Assembly: GCA_038373865.1 (NCBI GenBank)
Contig: JAXGGA010005815.1
Location: 1 to 64,000, forward strand
Direction of reading: 5' to 3'
Origin: Uloborus plumipes
Taxonomy: Eukaryota > Arthropoda > Arachnida > Araneae > Uloboridae
Length of the DNA: 64,000 nt
Of this stretch, positions 1 to 9,759 are shown in pieces; the first letter of the stretch is position 1; each line of letters begins with the position of its first letter. A program made the position numbers and the translations under genes. The notes under the pieces were generated by a model. That model made no database searches. It was not told the DNA's origin and saw nothing but the letters and a program-made list of their open reading frames with translations.

Positions 1-253
1 CCAAACGATGCTTTTAAAATGTGCAAAAGTATTTTTATTTTCGATGATCTAGTTGCATTATCAAAAAAAAAAAAAAAAATAACGAATTATTCGAAGCATA
101 CAATTGGTTCTATACATTGAATTCTGAAAATGTAGGAGATTGGATGAGTTTTTAAAGAATAGATTGGGGCCACGTTTTTGTATTTAGTTACTTTTTTACG
201 TTACAGAAGTATTGAACTTTGGTTTTGAGGAGCTGGATCTCCTGCATTTGTTT

Positions 254-470
254 TAATACTAGCGGTACCTGCACGGTGACGCCAATGCTAAGAATTTAAA
301 AGAAGTCTTTTGAATAAATGAAAATACCTACCCTTTCACTCAAGTAAAATAATAATTTTCTTTAGCTCAAATAAGCACAGATCCTTTAAAATGCCAGTAA
401 AAGTTCATTTTAAATTAAAAAATAATTTGCCAAATCAATAAAAAAGACATTAATTTATATTAATAGCAGC
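254..470 (+). repeat. Fragment of interspersed repeat (copy A)
   Basis: Begins AATACTAGCGGTACCTGCAC and shares its head, a 'CTGAATAAA' block and a 'AAGTAAAATAATAAT' block with the better copies near 25552 and 27024. Only the first part of the family is present. The family ends elsewhere in 'CATCTTTATATATATAGAT'. I do not recognise a coding region and do not name the superfamily. Confidence 0.55.
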
Positions 471-520
471 TTTAAATGTCAAATAAACTATTTTTTTTTT
501 GGTCATCCAACTCGCCAAAG

Positions 521-2049
521 GGTCATTCCATTTTAAATCAACAAATGGGGTGCGCATCACCATTTTTGATTTTGATAAAAATTTAAATGTATATTCCTTT
601 TACTTCCCAGAGCTCAAAATAGTGTTCAATTTATTAAAAAAATTACCCTTTGATATATAGGCCATTTTTGTTGTTGGCAACAGCGAAAATCGGGCGTTTT
701 GATGCTTTGTCTTATGAACTATAACTTTTTTTTTATCAAAGGTTTTGAGCTCAAATATAGCTCATTGGAAAGCTAAGAAAAAGATATTTTTATATATGCT
801 ATCAATAAATTTCAGATTAAAAAAAAATATTTATTTTTTCAAGGTCAAAGTTTACGACGAAAATTACATTTTTTACTACTTTCGAAAATTAAAAAACCCA
901 TGAAGGTTTCAAAGTAACAAGCCCATTTTTTCATCATATATTCATAGTCATGGTTACTTACTGTATAAAAAAATTGGCTCGTTACTCCATCCCCTTTATG
1001 AGATATGCCCCCCCCCCCCAAAGTTGTAAATTTTTAAAAAAATCTAATTTTCAACGCTAAAAAAATGCATGTGGGGGGGGGGGGCAAGATAAAATTTTTT
1101 TTATTTGTGGTATTTTAAGTACTTTTTACCAGCTTTCTAATACAACAAAAGTTGCTTTGTTATTCAAAGGCATTTGGCAGATATAAAGAACTGAACTTTC
1201 AAAAAATTGCACAAAAACAACACGATTTTTTTCTTTTTTTTTAAATCTTTTTTTTTAAATTTAAATGTAATTATGTATTTTATTCTTTGCCTTAAATGCT
1301 AAAAAAAGATTTAAAAAAATGAAAATAATCGTGTTGTTTTTGTGCAATTTTTTGAAAGTTCAGTCCTTTATATTTGCCAAATGCCTTTGAATAACAAAGC
1401 AACTTTTGTTTTATTAGAAAGCTGGTAAAAGGTAATTAAAATACCACAAATAAAATTTTTTTTATCTTGCCCCCCACATGCATTTTTTTAGCGTTGAAAA
1501 TTGGATTTTTTAAAAAAATTACAATTTTGGGGGGGGGGGGGATATCTCATAAAGGGGGTGGAGTAACAAGCCAATTTTTTATACAGTAAGTAACCATGAC
1601 TATGAATATATGATGAAAAAATGGGCTTGTTACTTTGAACCCTTCATTGGTCATGGGATTTTTAATCTTCGAAAGTAGTAAAAAATGTAATTTTCGTCGT
1701 GAACTTTGACCTTGAAAAAAAATTTTTTTTGATAGCATATATAAAAATTTATTGATAGCATATATAAAAAGATCTTTTTCTTAGCTTTCTAATGAGCTAT
1801 GTTTGAGCTCAAAATCTTTGATAGAAAAAAATGTTATAGTTCATAAGACAAAGCGTCAAAACGCCCGATTTCCGCTGTTGCCAACAACAAAAATGGCCTA
1901 TATAACAAAGGGTAAATTTTTTAAAAATAAAATGAACACTATTTTGAGCTCTGGGAAGTAAAAGGAATACACATGCAAATTTTCATCAAAATCAAAAATG
2001 GTGATGCAACAACTTTTTTGAAAATTTTTTGGTTTAAAATGGAATGACC
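521..2049. mobile_element. 1.5-kb fold-back (hairpin) DNA element
   Basis: The left half (from GGTCATTCCATTTTAAA) reappears as its reverse complement in the right half (ending TTTAAAATGGAATGACC), with arms of about 700 bp and a centre near 1285. The copied blocks include the stretch around GAGCTCAAAATAGTGTTCA and the 'GTTGTTGGCAACAGC' region. The direct hexamer CCAAAG flanks both ends (515-520 and 2050-2055) and is a candidate TSD. Homopolymer C and G runs near 1010, 1075 and 1535 occupy mirrored places. No transposase frame is visible, so it is a non-autonomous element. The superfamily is uncertain. Confidence 0.75.
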
Positions 2050-2055
2050 CCAAAG

Positions 2056-2708
2056 TAACACAACAAAAGTTAATTTTCCTCACAAAAATAAATTCCATTC
2101 GTGTTTAATTTTTTTTTACATTCGCAATCTTAATCATTTAAATCGATTGCCTTACTTAAAGTAAGCTCCTGACTCCGGTTTTCTAAAAACAATTCTTACA
2201 ACTCTTCTAATGCCCGTAGAAATTTTGAGCGAATTTCATCTAATGCAGAAAGTTCCTAGTTTTAAAATGACGAAGAGTTTAAAAGTGTGCCTTAAATACT
2301 CCTTCCCCACAATCAAATAAATGCAAAAAAAGAAATTAAAGTTTTAATTTTAAAAAAATGAATTTTTGAAAAAAAATTTTATAAGTGCAAAACCACATGC
2401 TACAGACTAAATTTGTACCAAATTTCAGAAAAATTAACTGAACGGTCTAGGCTTTTTGCTCAATACCGACAAACATCCATCCAAACTTCCTGCTTTATTA
2501 TTAGCATAGAATATATTATTAGGCCCTCATTATTTCCTGAATGCCTTTACTGCTCAATTCAGTTGTGTAAATGAGACCTGTTTACGCATGTTTGATCTAT
2601 ATTCCCAAAATTTTAGGCTTCGACTTTTTAATTATGACATATTCGACTATAAAGTACTATTACTTATTACCGGTATTAAGTTTCTAATACTTTCTCTTCC
2701 AATTAAAA
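2056..2708. other. No gene seen
   Basis: AT-rich sequence between the fold-back element and the Tc1 element. I see no coding frame, RNA gene or repeat that I can support. Confidence 0.5.
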
Positions 2709-3686
2709 TAAAGTCATGTTTGTGAAAATTGCAACACCATGAAGGACTTGCACGAATGGGCTGAAAATTTCAGCAAATGCAAAGTAGGTTATGATATGCA
2801 AATGATTAGAATTTTAGACACGTAGCGCATGCGTACGCTGAGCGACGCCCTCTGAACGCCGGATTTATCCGAATAAATAGACGGCTGCAGAAAGGCGTGT
2901 ATGGTTATAAGTGGTTATCTGCTTGTGATAAACGTTAGATCAGACGTTGCTTATGCCTCTTCGACGAAAAGAGCGAGGTTTCAACAACCTACGGAGTTTT
3001 AACGGGGGAGGAACATCGGCCTTCGTGAAACTGGATTGTCCTATCGTAAAGCAGCCGCTCGTATGCAGCGTAAGAGCAGCACAGTGATGCGTGTTTGGAA
3101 GCAGTGGACGGACGAGTGTCGGTCAACTCGGAAATCCGGGAGTGGACCCCGAAATGTGACGTCAGCGCACGATGATAGATATATGATCCGCATGGTACTG
3201 AAGGACCGTACAGCTTCTTCTAAATAACTGGCAGCACAGTGGTCAACAGCTACAGGTGTTTCAACGTGTGCTTTATCAGTTCGTAGACGTCTGCTGCAGC
3301 GTGAAATGCGCGCCAGGACTCCTTAATACAGGATCCCGCTCACGCTAAACCATCGCCGCCTGAGGTTACAATGGGCCAATCAGCATAAGGACTGGCGTGC
3401 TCATTGGCAGTATGTTGTGTTTTCTGACGAATCTCACTTTAATTTGTGGCACCATGATGGCCGTATTCACGTCCGACGCTATGCTGGTGAACGCCACATT
3501 CCAGAGTTCATTTTCGAACGTCATAGTGGACGAACACCTGGAGTCATGGTCTGGGGTGCCATATCATAAGTAACCTGAACAGCAACCGGTATATCAGTGA
3601 AGTTCTACAGCCCCAAGCTGTCCCCTTCTTTCAAGGCTTGCCTGGCGCTGTATTTCAGCAGGATACTGTCCGCCCTGCCGATCACA

Positions 3687-5270
3687 TTGTCTAGTGGTCA
3701 GAGCAGTCTGCCATGGATGGTGTGGTCTCGGGTTCGAATCCCAGCCTGGGCATGGATGTGCTTCCTCTTTCTTGTTCTTGTCCTTTCTTCGTGTGAATGT
3801 GTTGTTGTGCTGTGAAAGGTTGCCTACCCTATAAACGGGTACCTATGGCATACGTGTAGGGGTGACTGGGTACGGTTGTGACAATTTTCATTTGCTCCCC
3901 CAAAGATCCCTTAGCAATGCCTGTGAACTGATTTAAAGTTGTTTTTATGTTGAAGTGTTTATTTGCCTGCTTATAAACACTAAAATTTTCTCCCGAAGTA
4001 CAATAGTTAAGTCACAGGACCAAATGAAACAAAGGAGGAAAAAATGTCACAACCGACCCCACCCCAGGGGCGGTTGTGACAGTGCTTGGGGTCGGTTTTG
4101 ACAAGTTTAAAAATACAGCAAAACAGACTAGATCACTTTTAATATCAAGTAGTATTAAACGTAATTTAACATAACCTTCATCTGGGAAAGTTTAACATTT
4201 ACAATGTGTCTCGTTCAGTTGAAGTAGCCTTATACCAAGTTTTACAAAAATATCAGGTTTTTGGAATTTCGTAACGTCTGTTTTGGCAACATTGTGCACA
4301 TCCTGTGGGTCATAACCGTGTCTGTTCATAACATTTCTCAAGTATCAAAGAAAGATTCCACATTTATTTGTTTTATTGAAGCTTGTTACTCTTGAAAGGC
4401 TAGTTGCATGAGCTACACGAACAGACGTGAAGCATTTCTATTCATAAATGAACGCAACCATTTCTCAGTAGCCATTTTACTCTCATATCTGCTTTCAGCG
4501 TATATGTAAGCTCAAAAGCACTTTATTATGAGCAATATAACCTATGCACACGTTGTTTTCATTGTGACAGCGACGGCCGGCTCCTTCACGTTTACGAATG
4601 AATGTTTCGTAGCAAAGACTTACGATCAACGTTGCATTTCCAAAGCTGTCCGAAAGAAAAAAAAGTTTTACTTCTTTATAAGCTTCTTTATATTTCATTA
4701 GGTCACACTGCCCTATTTCTGTCTTCTCCAAGCGTATTATGGGCATCAAATATGATAAAAACATGTTTTACTCGTGTCACAACCGTCCCCACGCAATTTG
4801 TCACAACCGACCCGAACCCACTACTTTTGAAAACAGCAATCGCCATGGCAATGCAAAATAGCCTACATAAAAAGTAATCACTGCTATTTCACTATTAAGG
4901 TTCACTACTAACGGGGAGAAAACTTTAATTTCTCTATCTATACCCATTCAACAGGAATTACTAAAAGACATCGAACAAAAAAACTTACTTTTGACTGTTA
5001 AAAAGTAACCAACCCCTCTGCTAGCGTTAATGTCGCTCGGTGGCTACCGCAATGCTTTGACACACATTCAGACAAGCATGCTGATACTCTGTCTCTTTGC
5101 TTCAACCAGGTATTAATTATGGTTTAGCTAATATTACGACTGTCACAACCGTCCCCAGTCTCCCCTACTGTGGAAGTCGGACTTCACACCAAATTATAGT
5201 ACAGTTGGAAAAGTGAAGCAGCGCACCCCAAATCGCCAGCCTGGCTGGCACACGACAACAACAACAACAA
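3687..5270 (+). mobile_element. tRNA-derived SINE, split by a DNA element
   Basis: The head carries a pol III box A-like TCTAGTGGTCAGAGC near 3690 and a clear box B, GGTTCGAATCCC, near 3731. The body continues to 3858, is split by the element 3859-5165, and resumes at 5166 with CTGTGGAAGTCGGACTTCAC. It ends in an (ACA)n tail at about 5255-5270. The flanking words TGTCCGCCCT (left) and TGTCCGTCCT (right, 5271) are a diverged TSD inside the Tc1 transposase gene. It codes for no protein. Confidence 0.75.
3859..5165. mobile_element. TA-flanked DNA element with GTGACA-rich ends
   Basis: The left end is GGGGTGACTGGGTACGGTTG and the right end, in reverse complement, is GGGGAGACTGGGGACGGTTG; TGTGACA follows on both. 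TA precedes the left end (3857-3858) and follows the right end (5166-5167), and joining across it restores the SINE. Extra copies of the motif 'GGTTGTGACA / TGTCACAACCG' lie inside near 4070, 4090, 4775 and 4800 in both orientations and may be transposase-binding subterminal repeats. No convincing transposase frame remains. The TA duplication suggests the Tc1/mariner/pogo group. Confidence 0.7.
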
Positions 5271-5454
5271 TGTCCGTCCTTTATGTTGCTAGGACTTTTC
5301 AATCCTTCCTTGCATCACAGCAGGTACAGCTTCTTCCCTGGCTAGCGTATTCCCCGGATATGTCGCCGATATAACATGTCTGGGATTTCGTTGGTCGGCG
5401 TATCGTTTGTGATCCTCGTCTTGTTGCTTCCACAGATAAACTTTGGGTACGCAT

Positions 5455-6090
5455 TAGGGTGGGGCGAAAAATAAAAAGTTTTTCAGATCAACTTCTAATA
5501 GTTGCCAAAAGTTGTCTTTGGTGATAGTTAGCTTTTGTGCAAAATTTGAGAAAAATCGGTTAATATCTTCAGGGGGCGCTGCGATCGCAAAGTTTTACCA
5601 TAGCTTTAGTATGAATTTTATGGTTAAAATATCAAAAAGAATGCCTTTAGCTAGTCTCTTTGCGTTTTTTTTACTCAAAAGATGTTTTCATGCATTAAAA
5701 GCGCAAGAAATGACTCACAAACATTATTTTATATGATATATTTATATTTAAAAAAAAATCACTTTTTTTCACGTTTTTGTTTCTTTTTAAATGCTTGAAA
5801 TATAAATATATCATATAAAATTTTTTGTGAGTTATTTCATGTGCTTTGAATGCATGAATATATCTTATGAGTAAAAAAAATGCAATGAGATTAGCTAACG
5901 GCATTGTTTTTCATATTTTAACCATAAAATCCCGATAAAAGCTATGATAAAACTTTGCGATTGTAGCGCCCCCTGAAGATATTAACCGATTTTTCTCAAA
6001 TTTTGCACAAAAGCTAACTATCACCAAAGACAACTTTTGGCAACTATTAGAAGTTGATCTGAAAAACTTTTTATTTTTCGCCCCACCCTA
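5455..6090. mobile_element. 636-bp hairpin MITE, hAT-like
   Basis: The element starts TAGGGTGGGGCGAAAAATAA and ends with its reverse complement. The two arms of about 290-300 bp are nearly identical for the first 130 bp and then diverge slowly. The exact 8-bp direct repeat GTACGCAT flanks it (5447-5454 and 6091-6098). An 8-bp TSD with a TAGGG-type terminus fits the hAT superfamily. It lies inside the Tc1 transposase gene between 'KLWVR' and 'ALDQADI'. It has no coding capacity of its own. Confidence 0.85.
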
Positions 6091-6756
6091 GTACGCATGC
6101 AAACAGTATGGAATGCTCTTGATCAGGCAGACATAAAATTTTTTTTGACTTCATACTACGTCGTGTAGCAGCACTTATTGCAGCGTTTGGTGGCTACACA
6201 AAATACTAATTTCAATATTTTTTATTGTTTGTTGGCTTATAGTTTAAACATTTATTTGCACCACTATCACTCAGCTGTGTATTAAATTTCATTCAATTAT
6301 GACGATTCCTTTATGGTATTGCAATTTTTACAAACATGAGTTTCTATAGGGGAAGGGTGGGCATAGTGGCCACTGCGGGCAAAGTGGCCACTTGAAGTTT
6401 TCCGCCCTATATATTGCTGCAGTTTAGCGGCAATAGACTCAACTATTCGCCCGGCAGCCGTTGTTGTTGTGTTATAGTTTATATGCCGCTCAGACGCAAA
6501 CTCACGGATATATCACAAAATTTTCACTTTTTCGACCCTCTGATGTTAGGTAAGTGCATCACATGTTTCGCTTTAGTTTATTGTAGGACTAGGTGAAGTA
6601 AATTTTACATCAATGGTGCAAAACACCATGTTTCTAGCTTTGAATTCATATGTCTCAACAGTAGATACAACAACGGGTTGTACGTGAAATATTGTTCTTT
6701 CGAAAATGGCGCGCTAGAGGGCAAAGTGGCCACAGCCGTGACCCTTCGATTGTTCG

Positions 6757-6930
6757 ATTAGAAACGTCGATTGTTTTTTCTGTGGTGATTGTTACTCGAA
6801 ATCTAAGGACAACGAAGGCTGGATTAGATGTTCTGGGTGCCTTAAATCTACTCACAAAGCCTGCACAGGAGCCGAAGAGGAGGACGATGAGTTTATTTGT
6901 GATTTATGTAAATACCAGTTGATTTCATAA
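6757..6930 (+). pseudogene. C-terminal PHD finger of a pogo-like transposase
   Basis: One frame reads ...CFFCGDCYSKSKD, then NEGWIRCSGCLKSTHKACTG, then EEEDDEFICDLCKYQLIS and stop TAA at 6928-6930. The ligand order C-x2-C-x11-C-x2-C-x4-H-x2-C-x13-C-x2-C with the 'GWIRC' tryptophan is the C4HC3 signature of a PHD finger. Some pogo-type transposases of animals end in such a finger, which would bind chromatin or protein partners. No DDE catalytic domain is found upstream in the 400 bp between it and the left TIR, so this is a remnant kept in a deleted element. The frame upstream of about 6757 is not identifiable. A fragment of a host PHD gene is the alternative, but the position inside matching TIRs argues against it. 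Confidence 0.7.
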
Positions 6931-7070
6931 CTTCACATACTTTTAGTAATGCCTATTTTTGTTTAAAAAACCCCAATACAATTAAAGTTACAAATACCTT
7001 TGTGCTAAAGATGTACAGAAAATAAACAACGTTACAATGCACAAATGAGCAGGGATACTGCAGACACGTG

Positions 7071-7101
7071 TTTCGGCGTTACAAGGAACACCTTTATCAA
7101 T
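7071..7101 (-). ncRNA. Hammerhead-like motif in PLE terminal repeat (minus copy)
   Basis: On the minus strand: ATTGATAAA, a 6-bp stem GGTGTT / AACGCC closed by the loop CCTTGT, then GAAA and CACGTGTC. PLE terminal repeats are known to carry hammerhead ribozymes, whose core is CUGAUGA, helix II, GAAA. The order and spacing fit, but box 1 reads UUGAUAA, with C3 and G8 replaced, so a cleaving ribozyme is doubtful. Confidence 0.5.
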
Positions 7102-7398
7102 GCAAAAAAGTTGTGAGCTTATGGATGCACAGACATCCGACAAAAGCAACGGAAACAGAAGCGAACAGCTTAAAAAGCAAATATAGCGGATTACATGAAC
7201 ACCAATAAAAAAAATTCGAAGCCAAAAAAGATCCAATGGGAAAATAAAGAATGAACCGAAGCTTTCTACCAGGTCCGGAATGGAAAGAAAGAATTCGATT
7301 GGCGACACGATAAGCCAAAAGGCTAACATAATAAAAAACACCAAGTTAAACTGTTAACCGCAAGAACAAAAAAGGAGCAGAATGAAAGAAAGCGAATC

Positions 7399-7439
<41 letters not shown>

Positions 7440-7503
7440 CAAGTAGAAAATGGAAAATGCTAGCAAAATCAGAGGAATAAATTAGAAAGGGAAAAGGCAA
7501 AAA

Positions 7504-9759
7504 TTATACAAAAGGACGCCAAACAGCAGAAAAATAAGGAATAGCATTGAGATCGTTAACTAAGTCAGAACTGTTTTTCAAAATATGGAAGGATTCCCAG
7601 AAATCAAGATCTGATGGGCTGGGGCATTTTTGGACAATTTGAAAAGAATTAAAATCGAAAGAATGATTCTTTTCCCAACAATGTTGCGCAATACTAGACT
7701 TATTCAATTGTTGCTTTTTCACATAATTCTGATGTTCCTTTAAGCGGAATTTCAAAGCACGTCGCGTTTGTCCGATATAAGAGAGATTGCAATTGCAATT
7801 AATTTTATAAATACCACAACTGTTAAGAGGATGAATGGGATCTTTAAGGGAAGAGAAACATAGTTTATTCGTAGGGGAGAATACCACCTGGAAATTGAAA
7901 CGTTTGAGAATCTTAGCAACCTGATAACTCACAGAGGGAAAGAATGGCAAAACAACCAAATTCTTTCTAATGAAAGTTCTCTTAACAACAGTCGTTTCGG
8001 ATTTGTTAGAAAGTTTTTTAAAAATGGAATCAATCAAAGTATGAGGATAGTTTCTATCAAGAGCCACAGCTTTAAGATAGTTGAGTTCTGCTTTAAGAAG
8101 TTCCGGTGAAGAACAAAGATTAATAGCACGCTGAACAAAAGAATTAAATGCAGCATATTTTTGACTAGGAGGGTGAGATGAAAGTCGATGAGGAGGTAAC
8201 GAGACAGCAAAAGGTTTGCGATAAACAGTAGTTTCAAAGCAGAATTCTGTACGAGAAACTAAAACATCAAGAAAGGGAATGCAATTATCCTGTTCTTTCT
8301 CACAAGAGAATTGAATATGAGGATCTATAGCATTTACAACGGATAAAACATCGTCATTATGGAACTGGTTATGGTTCATTAGAACAAAACAATCGTCAAC
8401 ATATCTAACGTAAAATTGAAACTGTAATTTTTGGAACAACTCAACCTCAAAATAATGCATATAAATATCACTAAGAATGGGGCTTAGTGGGTTACCCATA
8501 GCCAAACCATCTGTCATAGTGTAAAATTGTCCATTAAAAGCAAAAGAACATTGTTCAAGGCATGTACGGGTAAGGAAAATTAATTCCTCAATTTCCTTAG
8601 AGGCAAAATGAAATTCTGAAAGTCTCCTTTGAAGGCATAACAATGCACCCTCGATAGGAACGTTAGTAAATAATGATTTAACATCAAAAGAAGCCATAAA
8701 AGAATCCTTAGGGACGAAATTATGAATTTTCTTAACAAAATCTACAGAATTTTTAACGGTGAATAAATTATGAATCCTAAGTGGAGAAAACACAGAGACT
8801 AAATATTTAGCAAGTTTATAAGAAGCAGTACCGATATTGGAAACAATCGGTCTAAAAGGGATACCAGTTTTATGTACCTTGGGTAAAGCATAAAATCTAG
8901 CACAATTAGCAATAGAGGGAATAACAGAGCGCTTAACACTTAAAGGAATAGACTGAACCGACTTAACCGCAGAAGAAATCGTTTTTAACTCTTTTTCGCT
9001 AGGATCTTTCGAAATTTCAAAATACGGACCAGAAGAAATCAAATCATTAGTTTTATCAACATAAGATGATTTGTCAAGAACAACAATTTGACCGCCTTTG
9101 TCAGCTTTGGTAACAACCAGATCTGAATTGGAAATTAAATTCTTTACACTACGACTCACAGTATTAGCAAACACAGGTTTAGAAATTTTAGAATTGAAGT
9201 CAACATTAGAAGCAATCAGATGCCGAACACACTCTTTTTGAGTGGATGATAAGGCACTATGTTTAAAAGCCTTCTCAATAGGAGCAATAAGTTTAGAAAA
9301 AGAAGATTTGCTCGCCACAGAAAAATTATCATTGCACTTTAGAGCCTCGATTTGAGACCTATCTAAAGGAACACTGGAAAGATTAACAACAGCATTTTTA
9401 TTAACCACCGGTAAATTATCCGAGATAACAGAATGCGAATTTTTACGGAGTTTAGCCATTTTCTTTTTCAAAATAACCTGATGATTCTCCGAAAAACGAA
9501 GGGTTCTAAACCAAGATGTTCTATCGACAGAATCAAAATCGGAAATAGAATTTGAAACAGAAAGATGTAAATTGTAGAGTTCACGTTCAATATAAGATAA
9601 TCGTTTCCTAGTTTCTTGGATCGAAGCTCTAAGTAGAGCCAATTTCGACCGAAAAATAACTTTGTCAATCTTGACAGAACGTTTAGAACCCTTCGTTTTT
9701 CGGAGAATCATCAGGTTATTTTGAAAAAGAAAATGGCTAAACTCCGTAAAAATTCGCAT
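7504..9759 (-). CDS. PLE reverse transcriptase / GIY-YIG protein (minus copy)
   Basis: A 751-residue frame encoding a Penelope-like retroelement protein that would reverse-transcribe element RNA at a nick made by its own endonuclease. Seen: an N-terminal coiled-coil-like stretch (about residues 40-75, SIQETRKRLSYIERELYNL); PLE RT motifs YALPKVHKTGIPFRPIVSNI, SFDVKSLFTNVP and DGLAMGNPLSP; the catalytic box YVDD at about 453-456; FLDVLV; then GIY at about 649-651 and YIGQTRRALKFRLKEH as the GIY-YIG nuclease. The frame is uninterrupted. Roughly the first 26 residues are antisense of the opposite copy, so the annotated Met is not native; the natural N-terminus was lost at the junction near 9680. 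Compared with the plus copy it has V for L in 'LSV(V/L)NAID' and C for G in 'RTEF(C/G)FE'. Confidence 0.9.
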   Translation of the reverse strand: MRIFTEFSHFLFQNNLMILRKTKGSKRSVKIDKVIFRSKLALLRASIQETRKRLSYIERELYNLHLSVSNSISDFDSVDRTSWFRTLRFSENHQVILKKKMAKLRKNSHSVISDNLPVVNKNAVVNLSSVPLDRSQIEALKCNDNFSVASKSSFSKLIAPIEKAFKHSALSSTQKECVRHLIASNVDFNSKISKPVFANTVSRSVKNLISNSDLVVTKADKGGQIVVLDKSSYVDKTNDLISSGPYFEISKDPSEKELKTISSAVKSVQSIPLSVKRSVIPSIANCARFYALPKVHKTGIPFRPIVSNIGTASYKLAKYLVSVFSPLRIHNLFTVKNSVDFVKKIHNFVPKDSFMASFDVKSLFTNVPIEGALLCLQRRLSEFHFASKEIEELIFLTRTCLEQCSFAFNGQFYTMTDGLAMGNPLSPILSDIYMHYFEVELFQKLQFQFYVRYVDDCFVLMNHNQFHNDDVLSVVNAIDPHIQFSCEKEQDNCIPFLDVLVSRTEFCFETTVYRKPFAVSLPPHRLSSHPPSQKYAAFNSFVQRAINLCSSPELLKAELNYLKAVALDRNYPHTLIDSIFKKLSNKSETTVVKRTFIRKNLVVLPFFPSVSYQVAKILKRFNFQVVFSPTNKLCFSSLKDPIHPLNSCGIYKINCNCNLSYIGQTRRALKFRLKEHQNYVKKQQLNKSSIAQHCWEKNHSFDFNSFQIVQKCPSPSDLDFWESFHILKNSSDLVNDLNAIPYFSAVWRPFV

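Larger units (their letters stand above)
2953..6209 (+). pseudogene. Tc1-type transposase pseudogene, interrupted
   Basis: The ancestral product is a cut-and-paste transposase: N-terminal paired helix-turn-helix DNA binding, then a DDE catalytic domain. A start at 2953 gives MPLRRKERGF. After a frameshift the frame reads LSYRKAAARMQRKSSTVMRV (HTH region), then SDESHFNLWHHDGR (first Asp, near 3430) and VMVWGAIS, then FQQDTVRP (second Asp, near 3665), where the SINE interrupts. The frame resumes at 5271 with the remaining 'ARTFQSFLASQQ' part and WLAYSPDMSPI, where the catalytic Glu codon is TAA, then HVWDFVGRRIV. After the hairpin element it ends ALDQADI...FGGYTKY, stop at 6207-6209. Several further stops and frameshifts are present, so no function remains. 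Confidence 0.8.
2711..6346 (+). mobile_element. Tc1-type DNA transposon, broken by nested insertions
   Basis: Terminal inverted repeats: the left starts near 2711 with TCATGTTTGTGAAAATTGCA and the right, read in reverse complement, has TCATGTTTGTAAAAATTGCA just before 6340. TA lies outside each end (2709-2710 and 6345-6348). The interior is a decayed Tc1-type transposase gene ending in GGYTKY. The element is interrupted by a SINE (3687-5270), which itself contains a TA-flanked element, and by a hairpin element (5455-6090). The right end abuts the pogo-like element at 6349. This makes it the oldest layer of the stack. Confidence 0.8.

Noticed and set aside
3700..3760. Possible tRNA gene (box A and box B)
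   Set aside because: It cannot fold into a full cloverleaf by eye and continues into a SINE body with an (ACA)n tail and TSD, so it is a SINE head.
4495..4877. Overlapping 89- and 91-residue frames on opposite strands inside the TA element
   Set aside because: No motif of a transposase or any other family; AT-rich chance frames.
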